Source: Candidatus Altimarinota bacterium
GTDB taxonomy: Bacteria; Patescibacteriota; Gracilibacteria; UBA4473
Direction: 5' to 3'
DNA: 15,744 bases
NCBI GenBank assembly: GCA_027028725.1
Contig: JALVIB010000010.1
Span: 1 to 15,744 of the forward strand
Under the pieces are notes generated by a model. That model was not told the origin of the DNA. It did not search any database and saw only the letters and a list, made by a program, of their open reading frames with translations. The position numbers and the translations under genes are program-made. Shown piece by piece: positions 1-6,234 of this stretch. Every line of letters starts with the position of its first letter. Position 1 is the first letter of the stretch.

Positions 1-1
1 A

Positions 2-919
2 ATGCAAGTGGTGTCGCCGGGGCATGGCGACCATTTTCGCAATCGGCTGACTCACACTTTGGAAGTGGCGCAAATTTCGCGGGATTTGGCGCGCCAACTG
101 CGTTTGAACGAAGATTTAGCAGAAGCGGTTGCGTTAGCGCACGATTTGGGTCATCCGCCGTTTGGGCATTCGGGTGAAACCGCTCTGGATAATAAAATGA
201 AAACTTTTTCTCGCGACTTTGAGCATAATGAACAAAGTCTGCGAGTGGTGGAAGTTTTTGAAAAACGCTATTCAAATTTTCGCGGACTAAATCTGACTTA
301 CGAGGTTTTGGAAGGTATGCAAAAGCATTCTACTTTTTTTGATCGACCGGACGCAGAATTTATTTATTCGCCACATTTAGAATCACAACTGGTTGATATT
401 GCTGATGAAATTGCCTATTTGTCCGCCGATATTGAAGATGGTTTGCGGGGCAGATTTTTCACGATAGACGATTTGGACTCTTTGGAAATTTGTCGGGAAG
501 CGCGAACCAGTTTGGAGGATTCGGAGAAAAATTTTCGCTCAGCTCTTATCCGCCGAATTATGCGGAACTTAATTTTGGAGCTTGTGCAAAATTCCCGCGA
601 AAATATTGCGAAATTTGAGATTAAAAAACTTGAACATGTACAAAAATGTAGTTCAAAAATTATTGCGTTTTCTGACGATTTTTTCGCGGGATTTTTAGCG
701 GTTAAAGATTTTCTAATGAAAAAATATTATTCCGCGCCGATTATTCGGCGGGCGACAGATGAGGGGCAAAAAATTATCAGCAATATTTTTGACTATCTCA
801 TTAAAAATCCCGCGAAATTACCGGAATATTTACAAAAAAATGATGATCCGTTGGAAGTGAAAGTTTGCGATTATATTGCGGGGATGACGGATAATTTTGC
901 GCGGGAATTTCTTAAATAA
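2..919 (+). CDS. dgt: dGTPase-like HD-domain triphosphohydrolase, 5' partial
   Basis: Probably hydrolyses dGTP or other dNTPs to deoxynucleoside and triphosphate, in the cytoplasm. The visible 305 residues carry the HD-domain metal ligands: H18 in RLTHTLEVAQ, H47-D48 in LAHDLGHPPFGH, and the later VDIADEIAYLSADIEDG (131-147), all typical of the dGTPase family. FEHNEQSLRVVE (73-84) is also family-like. The reading starts at the TQVV-like segment that follows the N-terminal part in relatives, so the true start lies upstream of the window and the first ATG here is internal. Four exact copies of the 10-bp repeat motif lie in the gene and are read as ISRDL, NSREN, FAGF and NPAK. The family is clear; substrate specificity cannot be judged from sequence. 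Confidence 0.88.
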   Translation: MQVVSPGHGDHFRNRLTHTLEVAQISRDLARQLRLNEDLAEAVALAHDLGHPPFGHSGETALDNKMKTFSRDFEHNEQSLRVVEVFEKRYSNFRGLNLTYEVLEGMQKHSTFFDRPDAEFIYSPHLESQLVDIADEIAYLSADIEDGLRGRFFTIDDLDSLEICREARTSLEDSEKNFRSALIRRIMRNLILELVQNSRENIAKFEIKKLEHVQKCSSKIIAFSDDFFAGFLAVKDFLMKKYYSAPIIRRATDEGQKIISNIFDYLIKNPAKLPEYLQKNDDPLEVKVCDYIAGMTDNFAREFLK

Positions 920-932
920 AATATTTCCCCTC

Positions 933-960
933 ATTCCTGCGGAGGCAGGAATCTAGACTT
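933..960. repeat. Interspersed palindromic repeat, copy 1
   Basis: A hairpin with arms ATTCCTGC and GCAGGAAT around GGAG, followed by CTAGACTT. The same unit recurs at 13898-13925 with one change that gives a G-T pair in the stem. It lies just after the dGTPase gene. Similar short repeats occur in many bacterial genomes, as far as I recall. Confidence 0.8.
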
Positions 961-980
961 TGAAATAATTCCTTGTTTGT

Positions 981-1006
981 CCCCCTTCCAAGGGGGAAGG
1001 AGGGGG
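981..1006. repeat. CCCCCTT/AAGGGGG repeat family
   Basis: Inverted repeat CCCCCTT-CC-AAGGGGG followed by a second G run. Related copies are at 6030-6061, 7274-7308, 10646-10677, 12316-12340, 15321-15356 and 15666-15694. The usual form is a C-run, a spacer, CCCCCTTGTCA, then a G-run. Three copies (7274, 10646, 15321) lie inside coding regions and are translated. Confidence 0.8.
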
Positions 1007-1023
1007 TTAAGACAAGGGGAGCA

Positions 1024-1050
1024 GATTGCCACGCTTCGCTCGCAATGACG
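1024..1050. repeat. GATTGCCACGC...CGCAATGACG repeat
   Basis: A 27-bp imperfect inverted repeat: GATTGC and GCAAT enclose CACGCTTCGCTC. This is a type of short repeat I recall from many unrelated bacterial genomes. There is a single copy in this window. Confidence 0.6.
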
Positions 1051-1078
1051 AGGAGAATTTCGCGGGATTTTGAAAATA

Positions 1079-1102
1079 AAAAAACTGCCAAAGCAGTTTT
1101 TT
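1079..1102. terminator. Bidirectional intrinsic terminator
   Basis: A 10-bp stem (1079-1088 with 1093-1102) with the four-base loop CAAA, flanked by T tracts in both directions (TTTTTTGTTTT on the plus strand, TTTTTTATTTT on the minus strand). It can end transcription of the dGTPase gene and of the minus-strand unit starting near 1193. Confidence 0.75.
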
Positions 1103-1128
1103 GTTTTAAGGGTGGAGATTCTTATAAA

Positions 1129-1167
1129 TTACTTACAAGATCCACCGCAACATCCTCCTCCAATCAT
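1129..1167 (-). CDS. Possible 12-residue Cys/Gly-rich peptide
   Basis: From the ATG at 1167 the frame reads MIGGGCCGGSCK and then TAA. The frame stays open upstream through a hydrophobic stretch (LFCLYFLTIYK) as far as a TGA, so a longer product from a non-ATG start is possible if transcription begins further up. A minus-strand promoter at 1200-1228 and a terminator at 1079-1102 bracket it into a transcript of about 115 nt. There is no ribosome binding site. It may instead be a small RNA with no product. Function unknown. Confidence 0.25.
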   Translation of the reverse strand: MIGGGCCGGSCK

Positions 1168-1199
1168 TTTATAAATGGTTAAGAAATAAAGGCAAAACA

Positions 1200-1228
1200 A
1201 GTCTAGCAGGGGCTTTTGGTAGTGTCAA
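1200..1228 (-). promoter_or_regulatory. Candidate promoter of a ~115-nt unit
   Basis: On the minus strand, TTGACA (1223-1228), a 17-bp spacer, then TAGACT (1200-1205, four of six matches to TATAAT). The predicted transcript starts near 1193 and would end at the terminator near 1079. Confidence 0.45.
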
Positions 1229-1248
1229 AAATAAAAATCCCGCGAAAA

Positions 1249-1286
1249 ACCTCACCTTAACCCTCTCCTAAGAGGAAAGGGAGTTA
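1249..1286. repeat. CTCACC...CCCTCTCC repeat family
   Basis: The CTCACC-TTAA-CCCTCTCC unit followed by an inverted GGAAAGGGAG arm. Related copies are at 10732-10770, where it is translated inside the PIG-L gene, and at 14016-14050. I recall this type of repeat from many bacterial genomes. Confidence 0.75.
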
Positions 1287-2045
1287 AATAATTTTTAACG
1301 CCAGTCGTTCCAAGCTAAATTTTGGCGAAAGGTTATTGGTGACGGCATTGTGAGTTTCTAATAATATTTCTAGATTTTTTTGGTATTTTGGTAAAACGCG
1401 CGAAACCTGAATGAGTTCTTCTAAAAAATCGGTAAAAATAAGGCGATTAATTTTTTTCGCGGGATTTTCGCGGGATTTTTTGTCGAGTTTTTCAATTATC
1501 TGAAATTTCTGGATAATGCTTCGCCCATTAAGGAACTTTTCAACATCGTCAGACATTGTGAAATCCTTCTCATCTTCCGTCACTTGCACCACAGAAACCC
1601 GCGAAATTATGGTGTCGAGAAGTTTATGATGATTTTTTGTCGTAAAAATGAAAATAACTTTTTTCGCGGGTTCTTCGATTAGCTTCAACATCGCGTGAAA
1701 GGCGGGATGCGTGGCTCGCTCGATATTTTCCAAAATAATTATGCGATATGGTGCGAGTGGCTTCTGGTGTGCTAATTTAATCATTCCTTTAACATTTTCG
1801 TGTTCTTGGTCGCCCGCTTTTTTTCCCGCTTCCGACCAGTCAATCCGAAAACTTTTTCCTGTATCGCGAAAAATAGTTGTATCAGAATCTATCCCTGACT
1901 CGATAATTTCGCGGGATTTTTCTTGTAATTGACTAGCGATTTCAATAGCCAAATTTAATAAATCGCCATTTCCCGACAATAAAACTCGCGCCGGAAAACT
2001 TCCGTTTGCCAACCAAGATTTGATTTTTTTGTTCGTGATTTTCAT
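1284..2045 (-). CDS. holB: DNA polymerase III delta'-like clamp-loader subunit
   Basis: Probably the delta' subunit that helps load the sliding clamp in the replisome. The core PYRIIILENIERATHPAFHA continues into MLKLIEEPAKKVIFIFTT and LLDTIISRV, the characteristic delta'/gamma segment with the SRC-like arginine (here SRV). The N-terminal nucleotide-binding loop is degenerate (SGNGDLL, no GKT), as expected for delta' and unlike the gamma/tau subunit. At 253 residues it is shorter than many homologues, mainly at the C-terminus. No Shine-Dalgarno sequence precedes the ATG. Two copies of the 10-bp motif in tandem (1455-1475) are read as KSRENPAKK, and a third (1907) as KSREI. The assignment rests on motifs only; another AAA+ clamp-loader-like protein is possible. 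Confidence 0.72.
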   Translation of the reverse strand: MKITNKKIKSWLANGSFPARVLLSGNGDLLNLAIEIASQLQEKSREIIESGIDSDTTIFRDTGKSFRIDWSEAGKKAGDQEHENVKGMIKLAHQKPLAPYRIIILENIERATHPAFHAMLKLIEEPAKKVIFIFTTKNHHKLLDTIISRVSVVQVTEDEKDFTMSDDVEKFLNGRSIIQKFQIIEKLDKKSRENPAKKINRLIFTDFLEELIQVSRVLPKYQKNLEILLETHNAVTNNLSPKFSLERLALKII

Positions 2046-2163
2046 CGGATTTAGGATAAGAAATTTGGTGAAATTGTAAAATTTCGCGGGAAATTGGCTA
2101 AAAATCTTAAAATTTTCTGTTTTTCCTTATTTATCAGGGCTTCTTAAAAATCCCGCGAAAAAT

Positions 2164-2193
2164 TTGCATTTCTATTTTGGTTTTGTCTATAAT
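2164..2193 (+). promoter_or_regulatory. Promoter of the secreted-protein genes
   Basis: TTGCAT (2164-2169), an 18-bp spacer, then a perfect TATAAT (2188-2193), about 31 bases before the ATG at 2225. It would drive the 2225-2659 gene and probably the next one, which follows after 44 bp without an evident terminator. Confidence 0.6.
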
Positions 2194-2224
2194 TCAAAAG
2201 AAATAAAATTTAAACTTAAAACAA

Positions 2225-2659
2225 ATGAAAAAAATAATGCTAATAGTTCTCGGAGTACTTGTGTCAGGAGCTGTTGTTTGGGCGATTACAAATGTTTCTG
2301 ATGTGGTGGAAAAAAAGGATAGTAGCCAGATTTGTTCTTCTAGTGATCCAAATGATCAAGAGTGTCATAAAGTTTCTTTTGATGATTTTAATTATTTAAT
2401 TGATGTGACAAGAGGGATTTTTAATACGGTGACAAGGAATAATCATAAGATTAAGATAGGAATAAATATAGAATCAGAAGGGAAGCATTCATCATTGATA
2501 GTGAAGGACTTAATTCTTGTGAAACCAGGAGCGACAAAGCCAGAGTGTCAGTCGAATTTTGAAGGAGCAATTTTTGCGGATAGTGGGGATGGACATTTGT
2601 GGGGATGTAATGGTACAGAATGGAAGCAGTTGGATACAGATCCGCCGACATGTCCATAA
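2225..2659 (+). CDS. Secreted protein with C-terminal GCNG-type domain
   Basis: An exported protein of unknown function. The N-terminus is a clear signal sequence: MKK, a hydrophobic stretch to about residue 18, then a likely cleavage near VVWA. The mature part has a FDDFNYLIDVTRGI segment and ends in a small domain, CQSNFEGAIFADSGDGHLWGC, then NGTEWKQLD. This pattern (Cys, GAIFxxxxxxHLWGC, W) recurs in the next gene as SCSEAGIIFYNKDNKHFWGC, so the two are paralogues sharing about 130 residues of layout. The two Cys of the small domain could form a disulfide. The start follows an A-rich leader without a Shine-Dalgarno sequence. No exact copy of the 10-bp motif lies inside the gene. Confidence 0.75.
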   Translation: MKKIMLIVLGVLVSGAVVWAITNVSDVVEKKDSSQICSSSDPNDQECHKVSFDDFNYLIDVTRGIFNTVTRNNHKIKIGINIESEGKHSSLIVKDLILVKPGATKPECQSNFEGAIFADSGDGHLWGCNGTEWKQLDTDPPTCP

Positions 2660-2703
2660 AACAAAACCAAATAAAAAACTAAAAAATTTAAAAAACTTAA
2701 AAA

Positions 2704-4008
2704 ATGAAAAAAATTTTCGCGGGATTCGGTTTAATACTTGTAACACTGACGGTTTACGCGTTTGCGAGTGATCATCTTGATTGTGTGAAGGGTATTATAG
2801 ATAAATATGCAAATGGAACAGTAGAGCAGAGTAGGGTAACGGCAGAGGAATTTAATTCGTTGGTAAATACGGTGCGGGGGATAAATGTTAATGTTCCGCC
2901 TCAGCCGGTAAATGCAGGTGATAAATATGAGATGGGATTAGGAATGAATCCGGTTGAAGAAGTTGATTTAGCTGTTAATGGGATGTTAAAAATTGCTAAA
3001 GAAACAAATTCTTGTAGTGAAGCAGGAATTATTTTTTATAATAAAGACAATAAGCATTTCTGGGGATGTAGAGCTGTAGGAAGCGTGCCTGTTCGGTTGG
3101 ATGTAGATGAATGTGCAGTTAACAGTTGTACAGGAGCAATTCCAAGCAATGCAACACTCTGTGCAGGAGATGATCAAGGACTAACACAAGACATAGCTAT
3201 TACTCTTGTATCCACATGTACAAGTACGCAGAAGTGTGAATATACCTGTGATGCAGGATATCATGAAGATAATGGAAGTTGTGTCCAAGATACATATAGT
3301 TGTACCGGAACAGTTCCAAGCAACGCAACACTCTGTGCAGGAGACAATAAAGGACTAACACAAGATACAGCAATCTCTCTCGTACCTTCATGTACAAATG
3401 AGCAGATGTGTGAATACGAGTGTGATTCTGGATATCATTATGATGCTAAAATACAAGCATGTAGGCCTAACAAATGTGTAGGAACAATTCCAAGCAACGC
3501 AACACTATGTGCAGGAGACGATCAAGGACTAACACAGGATACAGCAATCTCTCTCGTGTCTTCATGTACAAGTACGCAGAAGTGTGAATATGAGTGTGAC
3601 TCGGGATATCATTATGATAGTTCAACACAAGTATGTGAGCCTAACCAATGTACCGGAACAATTCCAAGCAACGCAACACTCTGTGCAGGAGACGATCAAG
3701 GACTAACACAAGATACAGCAATCTCTCTCGTACCTTCATGTACAAATGAGCAGATGTGTGAATACGAGTGTGATTCGGGATATCATTATGATGCTAAAAT
3801 ACAAGCATGTAGGCCTAACAAATGTGTAGGAACAATTCCAAGCAACGCAACACTCTGTGCAGGAGACGATCAAGGACTAACACAGGATGTAAACATTACT
3901 CTTGTCCCATCATGTAGAGTTGCAAGAAAGTGTGAATATACATGTGATTCAGGATATCATTATGATAATGGAACATGTGTAGTTAATGCTGGTGCTGTGA
4001 GGAGATAA
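2704..4008 (+). CDS. Secreted Cys-rich protein with five 58-residue repeats
   Basis: A surface or secreted protein. Signal peptide at 1-21 (MKKIFAGFGLILVTLTVYAFA). Residues 45-133 match the upstream paralogue. Five tandem repeats of exactly 58 residues start at C142, C200, C258, C316 and C374. Each begins C-T/V-G-x-I/V-PSNATLCAGD and contains CEYxCDxGYH; full repeats have six Cys, suggesting three disulfides each, EGF- or sushi-like in spacing. Repeats 2 and 4 (with ACRPNK) are nearly identical to each other, as expected from recent unequal exchange. The 10-bp motif lies inside the signal-peptide codons (2715, read as FAGF), and no exact copy follows for 1.5 kb. The frame ends with AVRR just before an out-of-frame leucine-rich tail (4001-4201), so the protein may be truncated. 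Function unknown; adhesion is a guess. Confidence 0.82.
   Translation: MKKIFAGFGLILVTLTVYAFASDHLDCVKGIIDKYANGTVEQSRVTAEEFNSLVNTVRGINVNVPPQPVNAGDKYEMGLGMNPVEEVDLAVNGMLKIAKETNSCSEAGIIFYNKDNKHFWGCRAVGSVPVRLDVDECAVNSCTGAIPSNATLCAGDDQGLTQDIAITLVSTCTSTQKCEYTCDAGYHEDNGSCVQDTYSCTGTVPSNATLCAGDNKGLTQDTAISLVPSCTNEQMCEYECDSGYHYDAKIQACRPNKCVGTIPSNATLCAGDDQGLTQDTAISLVSSCTSTQKCEYECDSGYHYDSSTQVCEPNQCTGTIPSNATLCAGDDQGLTQDTAISLVPSCTNEQMCEYECDSGYHYDAKIQACRPNKCVGTIPSNATLCAGDDQGLTQDVNITLVPSCRVARKCEYTCDSGYHYDNGTCVVNAGAVRR
3127..3996 (+). repeat. Five tandem 174-bp coding repeats
   Basis: Units begin at 3127, 3301, 3475, 3649 and 3823, each 174 bp, the last one shorter in its final part. Units 2 and 4 differ by very few bases, so an A-B-A-B arrangement is visible in units 2-5. 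Such arrays can change copy number by recombination. Confidence 0.9.
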
Positions 4009-4201
4009 CAATAGAGTTTGGTTTATTTTACAGGATGGGGATAAATTAGTAACAATCCCATATAGTGTGACAAGCATTCCGCATCATGCCTTTTCTAATA
4101 ATCCGTTAGCCTCAGTATCCATAAAAGCGGGAACTAGTTATGAAAGTTATTCATTTCCTGGCACATGTACGGTGGATAATGGGTGTATTACAGAGAGATA
4201 G
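4001..4201 (+). pseudogene. Frameshifted BspA-like leucine-rich tail
   Basis: In the +1 frame relative to the preceding gene the sequence is open from 4001 to the TAG at 4199-4201. It reads GDNRVWFILQDG, then LVTIPYSVTSIPHHAFSNN, PLASVSIKAG and CTVDNGC. This matches the BspA/LRR_5 surface-protein repeat (IPxSVTSIxxxAFxNNxLxSV). No usable start codon precedes it. A single-base difference near 3998-4005 would join it to the Cys-rich protein, giving one longer surface protein. This is either a real frameshift mutation, a sequence error, or recoding; AGGAGATAAC at the junction has rare Arg codons before a stop. Confidence 0.7.
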
Positions 4202-4225
4202 CAATAAGTAAAGTTTAGAATGCTA

Positions 4226-4255
4226 AAAAATCCCGCGAAATTTCGCGGGATTTTT
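4226..4255 (+). terminator. Terminator made of two inverted 10-bp motifs
   Basis: A perfect 30-bp palindrome: five A, TCCCGCGAAA, its complement TTTCGCGGGA, five T. The hairpin followed by TTTTT is a classic intrinsic terminator placed after the secreted-protein region and before the dnaA leader. It is symmetric, so it could act in both directions. Confidence 0.75.
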
Positions 4256-4266
4256 GCTTGCTCAAT

Positions 4267-4309
4267 TGTGGATAATTTGTTAGAAGTTTAAGTGTGGAAG
4301 TTTTCCACA
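4267..4309. promoter_or_regulatory. DnaA boxes upstream of dnaA, possible oriC part
   Basis: TGTGGATAA at 4267-4275 is a perfect DnaA box on the minus strand (TTATCCACA). TTTTCCACA at 4301-4309 is a box with one mismatch, and it forms an interrupted palindrome with TGTGGAA at 4293-4299. Such boxes usually serve dnaA autoregulation and often mark the origin. Only two good boxes are seen, and no clear AT-rich unwinding repeat, so an origin is possible but not shown. Confidence 0.6.
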
Positions 4310-4333
4310 ATTTTTTCAAATCCCCCCGTAATC

Positions 4334-5758
4334 ATGAATAAAAATGAGGTCTGGCGCGCTGTTTTAGATAGGATGCAGGGCAAAATTTCGCGTATGGAGT
4401 TTCACACTTGGTTCAAGAAAGTAAAAATCGCGGAAATTTCCGGGGGAGCAGTTTTGTTGGCGTGTCCAACAGAAATGAATAAGAACTGGCTTCAGTCAAA
4501 GTATTCCAGTGTGATTTTGTCAAACTTACAAGCGGTGATGCCGGAAATTGAAAAACTTTATTTAAAGGTGGATTTATCGCTTTCTGATGCTGAACCGGAT
4601 CCGGTTGTGGCGGAAGTTTTTCAAACACCGAAAAACCCGCGAAAATTACCAAATAAACCGGAAGCCAAGATTGATAATGGTTTAACAACACGAATTACAC
4701 AGAAAAGATTTAGTTTAAGTAATTTTGTAGTTGGGGATGGAAACCAGTTTGCTTTCGCGGCATTTGAAGCTGTTTTACAGACGACGATTGATCCGAAATT
4801 GCCACCGAAATATAATCCACTTTTCATCTACGGAGGTGTGGGACTGGGGAAAACGCATCTTCTACAAGGTTTAGCCAACGATGCCCGCGAAAAAAATCCG
4901 GATTTGAAGATTATTTATACGACTTCCGAGAGGTTTATGAACGAAATTATCAACGCCATTCGTAATCGGAAAGCGGACGAATTGCGGAAAAAATATCGAC
5001 GCGTTGATTTGTTTGTGCTGGATGATGTGCAGTTTTTTGAAGGCAAAGATAAAACTCAGGAAGAACTTTTCAACACCTTCAACGACTTGTTTGAGTTCAA
5101 GAAACAAGTGGTCTTTTCAGCTGATCGCCCGCCATCAGAATTAGTTGGAATTTCTGATCGCCTGCGAAGCCGAATGGGGTGGGGATTGCAGGTTGATGTG
5201 CAAATGCCGAATTTTGAAACGCGCGTGGCAATAATTCGCGAAAAAGCACAGGAACGCGGACTACTTCTGTCGCCAGATGTTCAGGAATTTATCGCGACAA
5301 ATGTGCGGACAAATCTGCGTGAAATTGAAAATATTTTGAACCAAATTTCCGCGGAGCTGGATATCAATAAAATCTCGCCAACACCGCAATCAGTGGGTAA
5401 GATACTTCGTCGCCTAAATCCTGAGCGCGAAATAAGCGTTTCAGCCGATGGTAAAACACTTTCCTTAGCGCGTTCCACGGACGATGTGATCACAATTGTT
5501 AGTGATTATTTTCAAATTCCCGCGACTTCTTTGTTGGGAGATTCACGTAAGAAAGAAATTGTTTATCCGCGACAAATTGCGTGGTTGCTTTGCAAAGACA
5601 TTTTGAACATGAGTTACGAGGCAATCGGTGCTGATTTTGGTGGTAAAAATCACACGACAATTATGCACGGGATTAAAAAAATTAAGAAACTAAAACGAAC
5701 GGATTCGACAACAGCTCGTCATATTCACGCTTTGAAAAAAGATTTAGGTGCGAAGTAA
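4334..5758 (+). CDS. dnaA: Chromosomal replication initiator DnaA
   Basis: Binds DnaA boxes and opens the origin. From the ATG at 4334 the protein has 474 residues. An in-frame GTG at 4292 lies among the DnaA boxes and is unlikely, because the family begins with segments like NEVWRAVLDRMQGKIS. Domain I covers about 1-80, then a variable linker, then AAA+ with Walker A GGVGLGKT (167-174), Walker B LFVLDDVQ (226-233) and RLRSRMGWG (sensor/box VII region). Domain IV has the DNA-binding signature SYEAIGADFGGKNHTTIMHG, near the usual GGRDHTT. There is no Shine-Dalgarno sequence. dnaN does not follow; a tRNA does. The gene contains no exact copy of the 10-bp motif, only two one-mismatch copies (4635, 4883). 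Confidence 0.97.
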   Translation: MNKNEVWRAVLDRMQGKISRMEFHTWFKKVKIAEISGGAVLLACPTEMNKNWLQSKYSSVILSNLQAVMPEIEKLYLKVDLSLSDAEPDPVVAEVFQTPKNPRKLPNKPEAKIDNGLTTRITQKRFSLSNFVVGDGNQFAFAAFEAVLQTTIDPKLPPKYNPLFIYGGVGLGKTHLLQGLANDAREKNPDLKIIYTTSERFMNEIINAIRNRKADELRKKYRRVDLFVLDDVQFFEGKDKTQEELFNTFNDLFEFKKQVVFSADRPPSELVGISDRLRSRMGWGLQVDVQMPNFETRVAIIREKAQERGLLLSPDVQEFIATNVRTNLREIENILNQISAELDINKISPTPQSVGKILRRLNPEREISVSADGKTLSLARSTDDVITIVSDYFQIPATSLLGDSRKKEIVYPRQIAWLLCKDILNMSYEAIGADFGGKNHTTIMHGIKKIKKLKRTDSTTARHIHALKKDLGAK

Positions 5759-5765
5759 GGAAAAA

Positions 5766-5782
5766 GGCGATTAATAATCGCC
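5766..5782. repeat. Small palindrome after dnaA
   Basis: GGCGATTAATAATCGCC, an almost perfect palindrome around one central base, followed by CCTACA. It is a type of short interspersed repeat I recall from many genomes. It has no T tract, so it is a weak terminator candidate for dnaA. Confidence 0.5.
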
Positions 5783-5842
5783 CCTACATTTTCTGACTTC
5801 TAAAATGACTCCATTATTTTGGGAAAAATCCCGCGAAATTTT

Positions 5843-5870
5843 TTGACAGAGATTTATTTTTTCTTACAAT
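5843..5870 (+). promoter_or_regulatory. Promoter of tRNA-Glu
   Basis: Perfect TTGACA (5843-5848), 16-bp spacer, TACAAT (5865-5870), 29 bases before the tRNA. Confidence 0.7.
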
Positions 5871-5899
5871 TTGCTCGCTCTTTTGGTCTTTTTAGACGA

Positions 5900-5974
5900 G
5901 TCGCCATCGTCTAGTGGTTAGGACGCCAGGTTTTCATCCTGGTAACAGGGGTTCGATTCCCCTTGGCGATGCCA
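5900..5974 (+). tRNA. tRNA-Glu (anticodon TTC)
   Basis: The acceptor stem GTCGCCA pairs with TGGCGAT (one G-T pair at the end). The anticodon arm is CCAGG-TTTTCAT-CCTGG with anticodon TTC. The T arm is CAGGG-GTTCGATT-CCCTT-like, and CCA is encoded. It closely resembles bacterial tRNA-Glu, including TCTAGTGGTTAGGAC in the D arm. Its own promoter (5843-5870) and terminator (5988-6021) flank it, so it is a single-gene unit. Confidence 0.95.
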
Positions 5975-5987
5975 ATTAAGAGTTTTT

Positions 5988-6021
5988 CAAAAATCCCGCG
6001 AAGTTTCGCGGGATTTTTTTT
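5988..6021 (+). terminator. Terminator of tRNA-Glu made of paired motifs
   Basis: A one-mismatch motif copy (TCCCGCGAAG, 5994) faces an exact inverted copy (TTTCGCGGGA, 6004), forming a GC-rich hairpin followed by eight T. It sits 13-20 bases after the tRNA 3' end. Confidence 0.85.
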
Positions 6022-6029
6022 AATGATTT

Positions 6030-6061
6030 CCCCCTTGAGAAAGGGGGATTAAGGGGGATTT
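6030..6061. repeat. CCCCCTT/AAGGGGG repeat copy
   Basis: CCCCCTTGAGAAAGGGGG followed by ATTAAGGGGGATTT. Member of the family described at 981-1006. Confidence 0.8.
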
Positions 6062-6080
6062 GCTAAAAATAACCCTTCTT

Positions 6081-6213
6081 CTGACTTTTTTCATGAGGAA
6101 AAAAGTCAGCAAAAAACTCACCTCGCAGTATTCCAATTTCTGAAATAAAACTCCTCAAAATCTATCCCGAGTACTCGGGACTAGAAATTTCCATAGGCGA
6201 GGAAAATTGGAAT
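6081..6213. repeat. Hairpin element E1 (three-copy family)
   Basis: A 12-bp perfect hairpin (6081-6092 with 6098-6109, CTGACTTTTTTC arm, ATGAG loop), then CAAAAAACTCACC, then a wider inverted repeat: CCTCGC (6121-6126) with GCGAGG (6197-6202), and ATTCCAATTT (6130-6139) with AAAATTGGAAT (6203-6213). Inside lies the perfect palindrome TCCCGAGTACTCGGGA (6165-6180). Related elements are at 12404-12596 and 13946-14011. No coding potential is seen. Confidence 0.7.
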
Positions 6214-6234
6214 CTTTTAAAATTTCGCGGGATT

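Larger units (their letters stand above)
920..1283. other. Intergenic stretch dense in repeats
   Basis: This gap holds the hairpin at 933-960, a CCCCCTT/AAGGGGG repeat at 981-1006, a GATTGCC...GCAATGACG repeat at 1024-1050, two copies of the 10-bp motif (1058, 1238), a bidirectional terminator (1079-1102), a possible minus-strand promoter (1200-1228) and a CTCACC-type repeat (1249-1286). A plus-strand reading frame at 973-1182 runs through these repeats and has no protein-like features, so I do not call it a gene. Confidence 0.7.

Noticed and set aside
973..1182. Plus-strand open frame of 69 codons
   Set aside because: It runs through three different repeats and a terminator and has no protein-like composition.
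4292..4333. Longer DnaA start at a GTG
   Set aside because: The added 14 residues are encoded by DnaA-box DNA and do not match the family N-terminus.
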